DNA of 34,418 bases, taken from contig CAZCOS010000015.1 of the NCBI GenBank assembly GCA_964500605.1, positions 1 through 34,418 on the forward strand, read 5' to 3'. The position numbers were made by a program, and so were the translations under genes. The notes beneath the pieces are model-generated. The model was not told the origin of the DNA, ran no database searches, and was given only the letters and a program-made list of their open reading frames with translations. This document shows positions 15,901 to 23,520 of the stretch, piece after piece. Every line of letters begins with the position of its first letter. Position 1 is the stretch's first letter. The stretch is from Sterolibacterium sp964500605 (lineage in GTDB: Bacteria > Pseudomonadota > Gammaproteobacteria > Burkholderiales > Rhodocyclaceae).

Positions 15901-16104
15901 TCAGGCGAGATGGCATTCAGCCCGAAAGCCGTAGCGTGGAGTGAATGAGACTTCAGCGTGGAAAAGGAGGGAGGATTGGGTTGGTGAGGTGGGGGCGTTA
16001 TTGGCAAAGTGCGATGCACGGATATGGGGTGCGCGCATTGAGGCTGCCACAGAGCCAGCCACAGAGCCAACCTTGCACAGCGGCCATTGCGTTATTTGCG
16101 ACAT
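15901..16104 (-). CDS. small ORF with strong ribosome binding site upstream of pilL
   Basis: This 67-codon frame (MSQITQWPLCKVGSVAGSVAAS...) is of no recognised family. Its ATG at 16104 has AGGAAGGAG placed correctly upstream (16111-16120), as good as any in the window. It includes an exact tandem 12-bp duplication (16046-16057 and 16058-16069) that gives the repeated GSVAGSVA. There is no clear membrane segment. It ends 45 bases before pilL on the same strand. It could be a genuine small pilus-associated protein, a regulatory leader ORF, or a decayed gene. The residue composition is not clearly protein-like, so confidence is moderate. Confidence 0.4.
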   Translation of the reverse strand: MSQITQWPLCKVGSVAGSVAASMRAPHIRASHFANNAPTSPTQSSLLFHAEVSFTPRYGFRAECHLA

Positions 16105-16132
16105 TCCCCTTCTCCTTCCTGTCGGGCACTAA

Positions 16133-16148
16133 AGTCGCCCCCGCGACT
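16133..16148 (-). promoter_or_regulatory. leader hairpin upstream of the small ORF and pilus operon
   Basis: AGTCGC (16133-16138) and GCGACT (16143-16148) form a perfect 6-bp stem with a 4-base loop, about 30 bases before the small ORF's ATG. Part of the hairpin (GGGC) could instead pair with GCCC just downstream, next to the AGGAAGGAG site, giving two mutually exclusive folds. It does not match any riboswitch consensus I can recall. Confidence 0.4.
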
Positions 16149-16242
16149 CGGAGGCTCTGATGCGCTCTTATGAATGTTTTTGTGGCCGGATGTGTGTCGT
16201 TTGATGGCTTGTTCGTATATTGCGACTCAGCTTAACCGCGCA

Positions 16243-16248
16243 AGTATA
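16243..16248 (-). promoter_or_regulatory. candidate -10 element for the pilus operon
   Basis: TATACT on the minus strand lies in the gap between the universal stress gene and the small ORF, preceded by a T-rich tract (16249-16263). No good -35 is found at 16-18 bp. Nothing else gene-like was found in 16105-16320 except the leader hairpin. Confidence 0.3.
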
Positions 16249-16320
16249 AAGAAAAAAGAAAAAGTCGGCGGAGGGGAGTGGGGAGATTTTTGGAGGGGCT
16301 GTTTTCGATTTCAAAAAAAA

Positions 16321-16764
16321 TCATCGCCAGACCAGTACCGGAATTTTTGAATGGGTCAGGACTTTCTGGGTTTCACTACCGAGCAGGAAGCCGCTGATGC
16401 CACGACGCCCGTGGGAGGCCATGAAAATCAGGTCGCACCCTGCGTGTGTGGCGGCATCAATGATGGCGAGGTAGACCAGGTCGCTCGCGAGTGTATGGGT
16501 GGCACAGGTGACACCCGCTTGGGTGGCTTGTGCCTGGGCATTGGCCAGAATGCTCTTTGCCTGGGTATCGGTCAGTTCGGCAAATTTGTCGGGTGTGGTG
16601 GGATCGAAGAGCGCGCCTTCCCCGTAGAAAGCGATGGGATAGTCTGGTTGGACATGAAAGAAAGTGATTTTTGCCCCAGTTTCGTGAGCGAATTCGACGG
16701 CGTGGTGGATGGCGATGCCGGAAAGTTCCGAGCCATCGACAGGAACCAGGATGTGCTTGAACAT
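16321..16764 (-). CDS. universal stress protein (UspA family)
   Basis: This 147-residue single-domain UspA protein starts MFKHILVPVDGS. The C-terminal ATP-binding signature G-2x-G-9x-G-S is present in HGRRGISGFLLGSETQ, and the ending SKIPVLVWR is typical. It is a soluble nucleotide-binding stress protein. The start at 16764 is chosen because GGAGA lies just upstream and the fold begins there; a longer frame to 16836 has no support. It is transcribed divergently from phaC. A link between Usp and PHA storage under nutrient or oxygen stress is plausible but inferred. Confidence 0.94.
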   Translation of the reverse strand: MFKHILVPVDGSELSGIAIHHAVEFAHETGAKITFFHVQPDYPIAFYGEGALFDPTTPDKFAELTDTQAKSILANAQAQATQAGVTCATHTLASDLVYLAIIDAATHAGCDLIFMASHGRRGISGFLLGSETQKVLTHSKIPVLVWR

Positions 16765-16813
16765 GGTGATCTCCTGACAGAAAGAGAGGGGGGAGGCACA
16801 AGGGCGGCGTGCG

Positions 16814-16821
16814 ATTATAAT
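16814..16821. promoter_or_regulatory. bidirectional -10-like AT island between usp and phaC
   Basis: ATTATAAT reads as TATAAT on the plus strand (16816-16821) and also on the minus strand (16814-16819), midway between the divergent ATGs at 16764 and 16880. No strong -35 is seen in either direction, so alternative sigma factors or activators may be used. Confidence 0.35.
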
Positions 16822-16879
16822 TGCACGTTTCCACATTGCCGGGCCACTGTGTCAGTACGGCGAGATTTCATCACACATC

Positions 16880-18622
16880 ATGAATACGCATAAAGACCGT
16901 TTGAATCCTCCCTCCGCCATGACGCCCCAGAAAGCCTGGAGCGCGATGAATCAGGCAGTGGAAAGCCGCATTGATCCCATCGGTGTGGCAACCCCGCTCT
17001 TGCATGCATACGCTGCGTGGATGCTGCATCCGCAGGAGCTTTCCGAGGCGATGGGGAAATTCTCAACGGATGCGATGACACTGACCTGGCATTCCTGGTT
17101 GCGCATGATGGGGATGCAAGGCGATGAAATCGTGCGGCCTCATTCTGACGATTCGCGCTTCAGTGACCCGGTCTGGCGTGAAGCAGCGAGCTGGAGCGTG
17201 GCCAAGCAATGGTATCTGCTGTTGACCCGCCAGACGCAGGACATGCTTTATGACACACCCGGGCTGGCCAGTCATCAGCGTCGCCGTGCTGCTTTCTGGT
17301 GGCGTGAGTGGCTGAATGCCATGTCGCCGACCAATTTCCTCTGGACCAATCCGGTTGCGCTGAGAAAGGCGGCCGAAACCAATGGAAAAAGCCTCGTGCA
17401 AGGCATACAGAATTTTCTGGCGGACGTGGATGCCGGAACGGTTCGTATGACGAATCCGGACGATTTCATGGTCGGGAAGAATCTGGCCGTCACGCCGGGT
17501 AAAGTGGTTTTCCGTAACCGTCTGCTGGAAGTGCTGCATTACACTCCGACGGTGGCAAAGAATTATGAAAAGCCCGTCGTGATTGTGACGGCCTGGATCA
17601 ACAAGCACTACATTCTGGACATGACCCCCGCCAAGAGCATGGTCAAGTATCTGCTCGATCAAGGGTTCAGCGTGTTCATCACGAGCTGGAAGAATCCCGA
17701 TGAGAGTATGCGCGATGTGACTTTTGACGATTACCTGACCGAAGGAATCGACAAGATCATCGAAGTCGCACGCCACATCAGCGGCTCGGAGCAGGTCAAT
17801 GCCGTGGGTTATTGCATCGGCGGCGCGGCACTGACAACCTATATGGCCTGGGCCAATCGACGTTATCCAGCGCAGAAGATGCCCGTGTCGAGCGTCACGC
17901 TGCTGACTGCACTGGTGGATTACCGCAAGCCGGGCGATATCGAGATATTCTTGGACGAGAGCACGATCCAGTGGCTTTCACGCAGCATGGCGGCCAAGGG
18001 CTTCCTGGAGGGTCGTGAAATGGCGGCTGCTTTCCGTATGTTGCGTTCAAACACCCTGATCTGGCACTACATCGTGCGGGGTTACCTCTATGGTGAAACG
18101 CCTCCTCCCTTTGATGTGCTGTATTGGAACATGGACACGACCCGTATGCCGGCTTCGATGCACAGCTGGTATTTGCGCGAGTTTTACATGAACAACCATC
18201 TCATCAAGCGTGACGCGCTGACTATTGCGGGTGAAAAAATTGATCTGGAAAGGATCACCCAGCCGGTTTATGCCGTGGGTGCGGCCGATGACCATATCGC
18301 TCCTTGGCAACAGACCTTTGCGGTCAATAACCACGTTTCGGGCCCGAAGCGTTATGTACTTTCCAGTTCCGGACACATCCTGGGGATCGTCAATCCGCCG
18401 GTTAACCCTCCGAAACGCGAGTGCTGGGTCGGGACCGCCGAACGGCACGATACGCCGGACAGCTGGCGTGGGCGAGCCGAACATCAGGCCGGATCGTGGT
18501 GGGAAGACTGGATGGCCTGGCTCAAGCCGCAGGCGGGCAAGCTCGTCAAGGCTGGCCCGGTTGCAACGGAGGATTACCCGGAACTGGGTGATGCGCCGGG
18601 AGGCTATGTCCTGGAGTCCTGA
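16880..18622 (+). CDS. phaC: poly(3-hydroxyalkanoate) synthase, class I type
   Basis: This 580-residue enzyme polymerises 3-hydroxyacyl-CoA into intracellular polyester granules. The lipase-like box is GYCIGG with nucleophile Cys312. The catalytic Asp is D471 in ADDHIAPW and the catalytic His is H499 in SSSGHILGIVNPP. The invariant Trp segment FITSWKNPD and the PhaC N-terminal domain (about residues 80-250, including WYLLLTRQTQ) are present. The single long chain and triad spacing fit class I (C. necator type). It stands alone, with no phaA, phaB, phaR or phasin gene beside it. The ATG at 16880 has only a weak ribosome site. Confidence 0.95.
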   Translation: MNTHKDRLNPPSAMTPQKAWSAMNQAVESRIDPIGVATPLLHAYAAWMLHPQELSEAMGKFSTDAMTLTWHSWLRMMGMQGDEIVRPHSDDSRFSDPVWREAASWSVAKQWYLLLTRQTQDMLYDTPGLASHQRRRAAFWWREWLNAMSPTNFLWTNPVALRKAAETNGKSLVQGIQNFLADVDAGTVRMTNPDDFMVGKNLAVTPGKVVFRNRLLEVLHYTPTVAKNYEKPVVIVTAWINKHYILDMTPAKSMVKYLLDQGFSVFITSWKNPDESMRDVTFDDYLTEGIDKIIEVARHISGSEQVNAVGYCIGGAALTTYMAWANRRYPAQKMPVSSVTLLTALVDYRKPGDIEIFLDESTIQWLSRSMAAKGFLEGREMAAAFRMLRSNTLIWHYIVRGYLYGETPPPFDVLYWNMDTTRMPASMHSWYLREFYMNNHLIKRDALTIAGEKIDLERITQPVYAVGAADDHIAPWQQTFAVNNHVSGPKRYVLSSSGHILGIVNPPVNPPKRECWVGTAERHDTPDSWRGRAEHQAGSWWEDWMAWLKPQAGKLVKAGPVATEDYPELGDAPGGYVLES

Positions 18623-18638
18623 GCGACGGGTTTTTCGA

Positions 18639-18652
18639 TTGACGGGCATCAA
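18639..18652 (+). promoter_or_regulatory. FNR/DNR-type binding site upstream of the hemerythrin gene
   Basis: TTGAC-GGGC-ATCAA matches the FNR/DNR consensus TTGAT-N4-ATCAA at 9 of 10 defined bases. Its centre (18645.5) lies 41.5 bp before a start point implied by the -10-like TAGACT at 18675-18680. That is the class II activator geometry. The site serves the hemerythrin-DUF2249-NnrS-like genes, and a cysteine-free Crp/Fnr regulator is encoded just downstream of them. Confidence 0.72.
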
Positions 18653-18674
18653 GGCAGGGAGCGATGGGCTTGGT

Positions 18675-18680
18675 TAGACT
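18675..18680 (+). promoter_or_regulatory. -10 element of the hemerythrin promoter
   Basis: TAGACT (4/6 to TATAAT) sits at -12 to -7 relative to a start at 18687, which is exactly what a class II FNR-type site centred at 18645.5 predicts. No good -35 is needed in such a promoter. Confidence 0.5.
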
Positions 18681-18733
18681 CGCACCCTGCTGATGTTTCA
18701 GCTCTTTTCCATCTTCTTCAGCCAGAGGTTGAT

Positions 18734-19177
18734 ATGCCCGGAATTCGTGAAGTCCTCCCGCCGCACCACACCCATTGCGACGACCTGTTTTCTGCCGCCG
18801 AGGCAGCCGCACAAAAGGGCGACTGGGCGGAATGTGCCGTGCAACACAAAGCGTTTGCCGATGCCCTTGAAGCTCACCTTTCGGGGGAGGAAACCATCCT
18901 GTTCCCCGCTTTCGAAAACGCCACGGGCATGCGTCACGGTCCGACCCAGATGATGCGTCTGGAACATGAACAAATGCGTGAGCTTGTCAAGCAGATGGGC
19001 GCGGCCCAAACTGCGCAGGATGGCGAAGCCTATGCCGGGGCAGCCGAAACCTTGCTGATTCTCATGCAACAGCACAACATGAAAGAAGAAAACATCCTTT
19101 ACCCCATGTGCGATCAATCTTTGGCAGGTGAGGTCGAAACCCTCTGCGCCCAGCTTCTGGCGCATATCGGACACTGA
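18734..19177 (+). CDS. hemerythrin-domain protein
   Basis: This 147-residue all-helical non-haem di-iron protein has these candidate ligands in order: H14 (in HHTHCDD), H48 and E52 (HLSGEE), H78 (LEHEQ), H114 and E118 (QQHNMKEE). That spacing is the hemerythrin HHE pattern. Family members bind O2 or NO, and some protect or repair iron centres during nitrosative stress. The ATG at 18734 has GAGG just upstream. The gene lies behind an FNR/DNR-type site and next to DUF2249 and NnrS-like genes, so a role in NO or low-oxygen response is likely. The exact ligand is unknown. Confidence 0.92.
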   Translation: MPGIREVLPPHHTHCDDLFSAAEAAAQKGDWAECAVQHKAFADALEAHLSGEETILFPAFENATGMRHGPTQMMRLEHEQMRELVKQMGAAQTAQDGEAYAGAAETLLILMQQHNMKEENILYPMCDQSLAGEVETLCAQLLAHIGH

Positions 19178-19187
19178 AGGTTCGCCC

Positions 19188-19412
19188 GTGCAAGAAACCC
19201 CGTACATCATCGACGGTCGGGAACTCCAGCCACCAGAGCCGCTTGAACGGACGCTTGCTGCACTGGATGAACTTCCGGATGGAGAGGAGCTCCTGCTCCT
19301 CCTGCATTGCGAGCCGCACCCCCTGTATTCCGTATTGAAGCGCAATGGCTACCAGTACACCTCGCAATATCGACCGGATGGAACTAATGAAATCCGTATC
19401 CGGAAAATCTGA
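19188..19412 (+). CDS. DUF2249 domain protein
   Basis: This is a small protein of 74 residues from the GTG at 19188, which has GAAGG about 7 bases upstream. A longer in-frame start at 19128 would run inside the hemerythrin gene and add residues unlike the family. The family hallmark is the early IDGRELQPPEP motif, followed by a helix (ERTLAALDELPDGEELLLLLHCEPHPLY) and a closing RPDGTNEIRIRKI strand pair. DUF2249 resembles TusA-like folds and is often encoded with hemerythrin, Crp/Fnr and NO-related membrane proteins. Its biochemical role is not established. Confidence 0.88.
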   Translation: MQETPYIIDGRELQPPEPLERTLAALDELPDGEELLLLLHCEPHPLYSVLKRNGYQYTSQYRPDGTNEIRIRKI

Positions 19413-19499
19413 TCGAGCCTGAGGCCTTACGGTTCCGGTTCGCTTTTTCTCGTCAGTGGCCGCTGCCTTGAATCCGGTTTGCCTGTTGACACGACGACC

Positions 19500-20834
19500 A
19501 TGCACCCCAAGCTCTCCTTTGAACAGGCCCCACCGATTTCGGTGCCTTTCCGGTTTTTTCTGACGGCTCCCCTCTTCGGAATGGCCGCCGGCACTCTGCT
19601 GGCTTTGAAAGGAGGAGGAGACTGGGGCACGCGCTGGAATGGCGATGTGCTGGTTTTTACGCACTTGCTGGCCGCAGGGTTCATGCTCCAGGCCATGAGT
19701 GGTGCGCTGCTGCAATTCGTCCCTGTCGCAACGGGAGGCAATATCTGGCGGCCCAGATGGGTTGCCCATTGGCTTCACCCCTTGCTGATTCTGGCCACCC
19801 TCTTGCTGGTGAGTGCCTTCGGGCTATCTGCACGATCATGGTTCATGCCTGCGGGCGGACTCTTTCTTGCGGCTTTGCTTCCTTTTTTGTGGGTCAGCGG
19901 ATGGGCAATGTTCCATACCCCGGCGCAAGGCGCGACCCTCCCGGTTTTGCGACTGGCACTGCTGGGCTTGTTGCTGACCCTTTCCTTGGGCGTTCTTCTG
20001 CTGGGTGTGTTGGCGGGACATTGGGGCTCCGGTTTCCCGGAGGGCTGGAGTCTGCCTGTGTTAGTCAATATCCACGCGGCCTGGGGGCTGGGTGCTTGGG
20101 CCTTGATGCTTGTGATGGGCGTGTCCTATCTGGTCGTCCCCATGTTTCAGCTGACACCGGCCTATCCCGTTTGGGTGGCTCGCAATATCCCTCGTCTGCT
20201 TCTGGCCGTGCTGGTTTTGTGGGCCTTGCTCCCCTTTTATAGTGCTGCGCCGCCCATCATTGGGATCGTCATTCAGGCCGTGGGCTTGGGCCTTATGGTG
20301 ACTTATGCGGGGGTCACCCTCTGGCTGCAAAAAAGACGACGGCGCAAGGTGACGGACATCACCCTCATCTACTGGCGTGTGGCAATGGCGGCCTTGCTAG
20401 CCGTGTTCTTTTTCTGGGTAGCTCTTCGGATTGTACCGTCCTGGGGAGAACATCCACGCGCACTGCTCGGGCCGGGCATTCTGATACTCATGGGCGGGTT
20501 CGTTTCCGCGATCAACGGCATGCTCTACAAAATTGTGCCCTTCCTGATCTGGCTGCACTGGCAGCAACTTGGGCAGATGAAGACCCTGCCGCCGAACATG
20601 AAGCAGATCATTGCCGAGAAGGACATGCGTGGCCAGTTAGTCACCCATCTCCTGGCCACGCTGTTACTGCTGGCCATGCTGGTCTGGCCTTTACTTGCGC
20701 ACCTGGCGGGGTTGGCCGTGGTGGTCTCTTTTGCCTGGCTGGAATGGAATCTCATTCGAGCGGTGCGGCTTTACCAAGATTTCAGGAAGCAGGTCCTCGC
20801 CGCAAGGTCTGTGGAGCCGGTGGCATCAGTCTGA
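19500..20834 (+). CDS. NnrS-like / haem-copper-oxidase-like polytopic membrane protein
   Basis: This protein of about 444 residues has roughly twelve hydrophobic segments. Conserved-looking histidines that could bind haem or copper sit in helices: H55 (FTHLLAAGF), H90/H93 (AHWLHPL) and H192 (VNIHAAWGLGAW). This pattern fits the NnrS or subunit-I-like families associated with nitric-oxide defence. The identity is by pattern and neighbourhood, not a certain family match. I chose the ATG at 19500; an in-frame TTG at 19479 is the alternative, and neither has a strong ribosome site. It follows DUF2249 and converges on the Crp/Fnr gene with 29 bases between the stops. Confidence 0.72.
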   Translation: MHPKLSFEQAPPISVPFRFFLTAPLFGMAAGTLLALKGGGDWGTRWNGDVLVFTHLLAAGFMLQAMSGALLQFVPVATGGNIWRPRWVAHWLHPLLILATLLLVSAFGLSARSWFMPAGGLFLAALLPFLWVSGWAMFHTPAQGATLPVLRLALLGLLLTLSLGVLLLGVLAGHWGSGFPEGWSLPVLVNIHAAWGLGAWALMLVMGVSYLVVPMFQLTPAYPVWVARNIPRLLLAVLVLWALLPFYSAAPPIIGIVIQAVGLGLMVTYAGVTLWLQKRRRRKVTDITLIYWRVAMAALLAVFFFWVALRIVPSWGEHPRALLGPGILILMGGFVSAINGMLYKIVPFLIWLHWQQLGQMKTLPPNMKQIIAEKDMRGQLVTHLLATLLLLAMLVWPLLAHLAGLAVVVSFAWLEWNLIRAVRLYQDFRKQVLAARSVEPVASV

Positions 20835-20863
20835 CCAAAGCCTTGATTGATCCGTCGCGGCTC

Positions 20864-21571
20864 TCAACCTTGCAGATCAAATTGCCTCAGACGGCGTACA
20901 TCGTGGACAGTGATCTGTTTGCCATGAACGGTGATGAGATTGGCCGAGGCCAGGTCATGAAAAACCCGCGAAAGAGTTTCCGGGGTCAGGCTCAGGCGCG
21001 AGGCGATGACTTGCTTGGAGGTCGGCAGGGCGACGATGACATCCGTTTCGCTGCCTTCTTCTTCCATCGTCTGTTGCAAGAGGAAGCCGATGACCCGCTG
21101 AGTGGTCGAACGCAAGGAATAGGACTCGACATCCTGCACGAGTGTGTGCAGACGCATGGACAGACCGGCCAGCATACGCCGGGCGAAGGAATTGTCCTCT
21201 TCCAGCAGGTCGAAGATGGCATGACGGGCAATGTGAAGGAGCAGGGTGTCAGCAAGTGCTTCGGAAAAAACGGGATAAGGGCGATCCATGAACATGGCAG
21301 CCTCACCGAAGCTTTGATTCGGGCCAAGGATGTTGATGACTTTTTCGTTGCCTTGGCTAGAGGGAAAGGCCAGCTTGATCTGGCCGAAAATGACGACGAA
21401 AAACCCGCGCGGCGCATCGCCCTTCTGGAACAGCATTTCGCCTTTTTGGAGGCGTTTTTCCCGGGTGTGGGTGGCAATCTGTTCAATGGATTCGCGGGCC
21501 ACTTCGCCAAACAGGGGGAGTCGGGCGAGAATGGCAGGGATGTCTTGGATGTCTTGTCTTGGATTCAGCAT
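20864..21571 (-). CDS. Crp/Fnr family transcriptional regulator, DNR-like
   Basis: This 235-residue regulator has a cyclic-nucleotide-binding-type sensor domain (about 15-115), a long dimer helix (about 120-155) and a winged helix (about 165-225). The recognition helix LTPETLSRVFHDL carries E198-T-L-S201-R202, the E-x-x-S-R pattern with which FNR-type proteins read TTGA half-sites. There is no cysteine anywhere in the protein, so it cannot carry the FNR 4Fe-4S cluster. A haem-based NO sensor of the DNR type is plausible. It is the obvious candidate for the site at 18639. GAGG lies 7 bases before the ATG at 21571. It is divergent from the SirB2 gene. Confidence 0.92.
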   Translation of the reverse strand: MLNPRQDIQDIPAILARLPLFGEVARESIEQIATHTREKRLQKGEMLFQKGDAPRGFFVVIFGQIKLAFPSSQGNEKVINILGPNQSFGEAAMFMDRPYPVFSEALADTLLLHIARHAIFDLLEEDNSFARRMLAGLSMRLHTLVQDVESYSLRSTTQRVIGFLLQQTMEEEGSETDVIVALPTSKQVIASRLSLTPETLSRVFHDLASANLITVHGKQITVHDVRRLRQFDLQG

Positions 21572-21632
21572 GGTTCAGCCTCAAAGGATAGGAAAAACAT
21601 AGCATGAATTTCACGGAAAACTGGGTCGTTAC

Positions 21633-22031
21633 ATGAATCTTTATCTGGCGATCAAACATCTTCACGTCACCTGCGTCGTTCTGAGCGGTCTGGGATTTTT
21701 TGCGCGTGGTTTGCTGATGCTGCGGGATTCCCCCTTGTTGAAGCATCGCCTGACCCGGGTTTTGCCGCACGTCAACGACACGATCCTTCTGACAGCCGCG
21801 CTGACGCTCGCTTTCATGAGCGGGCAACTCCCCTTCGTGGTGCCCTGGGTGACGGCCAAGGTGTTCGGCCTGCTGGTCTATATCGTTCTGGGTTCGCTGG
21901 CCCTGAAGGCAGGGCGCAGCAAGAAAATTCGCCTGTTGGCCTGGCTTGCGGCCCTGTTGACGCTGGCCTACATCATCTCTGTGGCTTACGCCCGCGACCC
22001 GATGGGCTTTCTGCGGCTCATGCTGGCCTGA
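21633..22031 (+). CDS. SirB2 family membrane protein
   Basis: This 132-residue protein has about four transmembrane helices. It starts MNLYLAIKHLHVTCVVLSG, the conserved beginning of SirB2-like proteins, with a later RVLPHVNDTILLTAAL helix and a VAYARDP end. It is named after the sirB locus; the molecular function is unknown. The gene is divergent from the DNR-like regulator with 61 bases between them, in which I see no clear FNR-type site. Association of SirB2 with Crp/Fnr and hemerythrin genes hints at a redox or NO-linked membrane role, which is inference. Confidence 0.87.
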   Translation: MNLYLAIKHLHVTCVVLSGLGFFARGLLMLRDSPLLKHRLTRVLPHVNDTILLTAALTLAFMSGQLPFVVPWVTAKVFGLLVYIVLGSLALKAGRSKKIRLLAWLAALLTLAYIISVAYARDPMGFLRLMLA

Positions 22032-22111
22032 CCTTATACTGGCGGGCTTCGTGCAGGCTGCAGCTTGCAATCCCTAGTCCATTCCTCTGCTTTTCTGAAT
22101 CGGATCACGAT

Positions 22112-22861
22112 ATGGAAACCACCCAGACCCCTACGCTTCCTTCCGGCCTCAATGCTGACCCGCAAGAGCTCGGAAAATTTGCCGAGCTTGCTCATCGCTG
22201 GTGGGATGCCACCTCAGAGTTCAAGCCGCTGCACGACATCAATCCCTTGCGTCTGGGCTGGATTGAAGCCGCCTGCGGCGGTCTTTCGGGAAAAAAGGTG
22301 CTGGATGTAGGCTGTGGCGGCGGCATTCTTTCGGAGAGCCTGGCTGAGCGGGGCGCGCAGGTGATGGGGATCGATCTGGGTGAGCGGGCATTGGGCGTGG
22401 CACGTCTGCATTTGCTGGAAAGCGGGCAACAGGTGGAATATCGCCTGGTCGCTGCTGAAAGCCTTGCCGAAGAAATGCCGGGACGCTTCGATGTCGTGAC
22501 CTGCATGGAAATGCTGGAACATGTTCCTGACCCGGCCAGCACGGTGCGAGCTTGCGCTGCTCTGGTCAAGCCGGGCGGGCAGGTCTTTTTCTCGACCCTG
22601 AACCGGAATTTGCGGGCTTATCTGCTGGCCGTGGTGGGGGCGGAATATGTGTTGAATCTCCTGCCGCGTGGAACACATGATTACGCCCGCTTCCTGCGTC
22701 CGGCGGAGTTGTCGCGCCTGTGTCGTCAGGCCGGGCTGGAGGTCGAAGAAATCATGGGTATGACCTACAAGCCCTTGAGCAAGACTTACCATCTGGACTC
22801 GGATACACGGGTCAATTATTTGCTGAGGGCGCGCGCGTCGCAGCCGGAGCGGGACGCATGA
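22112..22861 (+). CDS. ubiG: ubiquinone biosynthesis O-methyltransferase UbiG
   Basis: This 249-residue SAM-dependent enzyme performs both O-methylations in ubiquinone synthesis. It has the UbiG start (ELGKFAELAHRWWD followed by FKPLHDINPLRLGWI). SAM motif I is VLDVGCGGGILSE, then GIDLGERAL, and the post-motif block is TCMEMLEHVPDP. The C-terminal RGTHDYARFLRPAEL and MTYKPLSKTYHLDSDTRVNY are diagnostic. It is the first gene of an overlapping run: the stop overlaps the gph start as ATGA. This supports ubiquinone-based respiration in the host. Confidence 0.97.
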   Translation: METTQTPTLPSGLNADPQELGKFAELAHRWWDATSEFKPLHDINPLRLGWIEAACGGLSGKKVLDVGCGGGILSESLAERGAQVMGIDLGERALGVARLHLLESGQQVEYRLVAAESLAEEMPGRFDVVTCMEMLEHVPDPASTVRACAALVKPGGQVFFSTLNRNLRAYLLAVVGAEYVLNLLPRGTHDYARFLRPAELSRLCRQAGLEVEEIMGMTYKPLSKTYHLDSDTRVNYLLRARASQPERDA

Positions 22862-23520
22862 AACCGCAAGCCGTTCTTTTCGATCTCGATGGCACGCTTG
22901 CCGATACTGCTCCGGATCTGGCGGCGGCACTGAATGCCGTGTTGCGGGAACGGGGTACGGTTCCTTTGCCGCTGGCCACGTTGCGCCCGCATACTTCGAA
23001 TGGTGCGCGCGGCTTGCTGGGGGTGGGGCTGGGCATCACACCGAACGATGAGGGTTTCGGGGAGCTCGTTTTGCGTTTCCTGCATCATTACGAAGCGGAT
23101 GTTTGCACCCATTCGACTCTTTTCCCGGGCATTCCAGAATTACTGGATTACCTCGAGAAACAGGAGATTCCCTGGGGCGTGGTGACTAACAAGCATCATC
23201 GTTTTACTGTTCCCGTCCTCAAAGGGCTGGGCTTGCACGACCGCTGCGCCTGCATTGTCAGTGGCGACACGGCCACCCGCCCCAAGCCTGATCCCGCGCC
23301 CATCCTTCTGGGGTGCGAACAGGCGGGTGTGCGGCCGGAACAGGTGATCTATGTCGGCGATGACGAACGCGATGTTCTGGCCGGCCGTGCGGCGGGGGCG
23401 CGCACCGTGGCCGTTTCCTGGGGCTATCTCGGGGTCGAAGTGCCTATCCAGGACTGGGGGGCGGATGCCATCATCGACACGCCGGAGCAGCTTATCGACC
23501 TGATAAAAGCAGCATCATGA
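22858..23520 (+). CDS. gph: phosphoglycolate phosphatase (HAD family)
   Basis: This 220-residue HAD hydrolase would convert 2-phosphoglycolate to glycolate. Motif I is FDLDGTLADTAPD with nucleophile Asp near residue 8. Motif II lies around WGVVTNKHHRF, motif III around KPDPAPILL, and motif IV is YVGDDERDVLAGRAAGA. The start at 22858 forms an ATGA overlap with ubiG, an arrangement common in betaproteobacteria. A longer upstream frame is not credible because it lies inside ubiG. The substrate is inferred from the family and gene neighbour; other HAD phosphatases of this group exist. Confidence 0.92.
   Translation: MKPQAVLFDLDGTLADTAPDLAAALNAVLRERGTVPLPLATLRPHTSNGARGLLGVGLGITPNDEGFGELVLRFLHHYEADVCTHSTLFPGIPELLDYLEKQEIPWGVVTNKHHRFTVPVLKGLGLHDRCACIVSGDTATRPKPDPAPILLGCEQAGVRPEQVIYVGDDERDVLAGRAAGARTVAVSWGYLGVEVPIQDWGADAIIDTPEQLIDLIKAAS

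Noticed and set aside
16105..16250. c-di-GMP (GEMM) riboswitch in the leader before the pilus operon
   Set aside because: A short GCCTCCG-like stretch recalls the GEMM core, but the other conserved segments and the tetraloop receptor are missing.
20744..21607. 287-codon plus-strand frame opposite the Crp/Fnr gene
   Set aside because: The minus strand encodes a complete regulator with all expected motifs; the plus frame has no recognisable domain.
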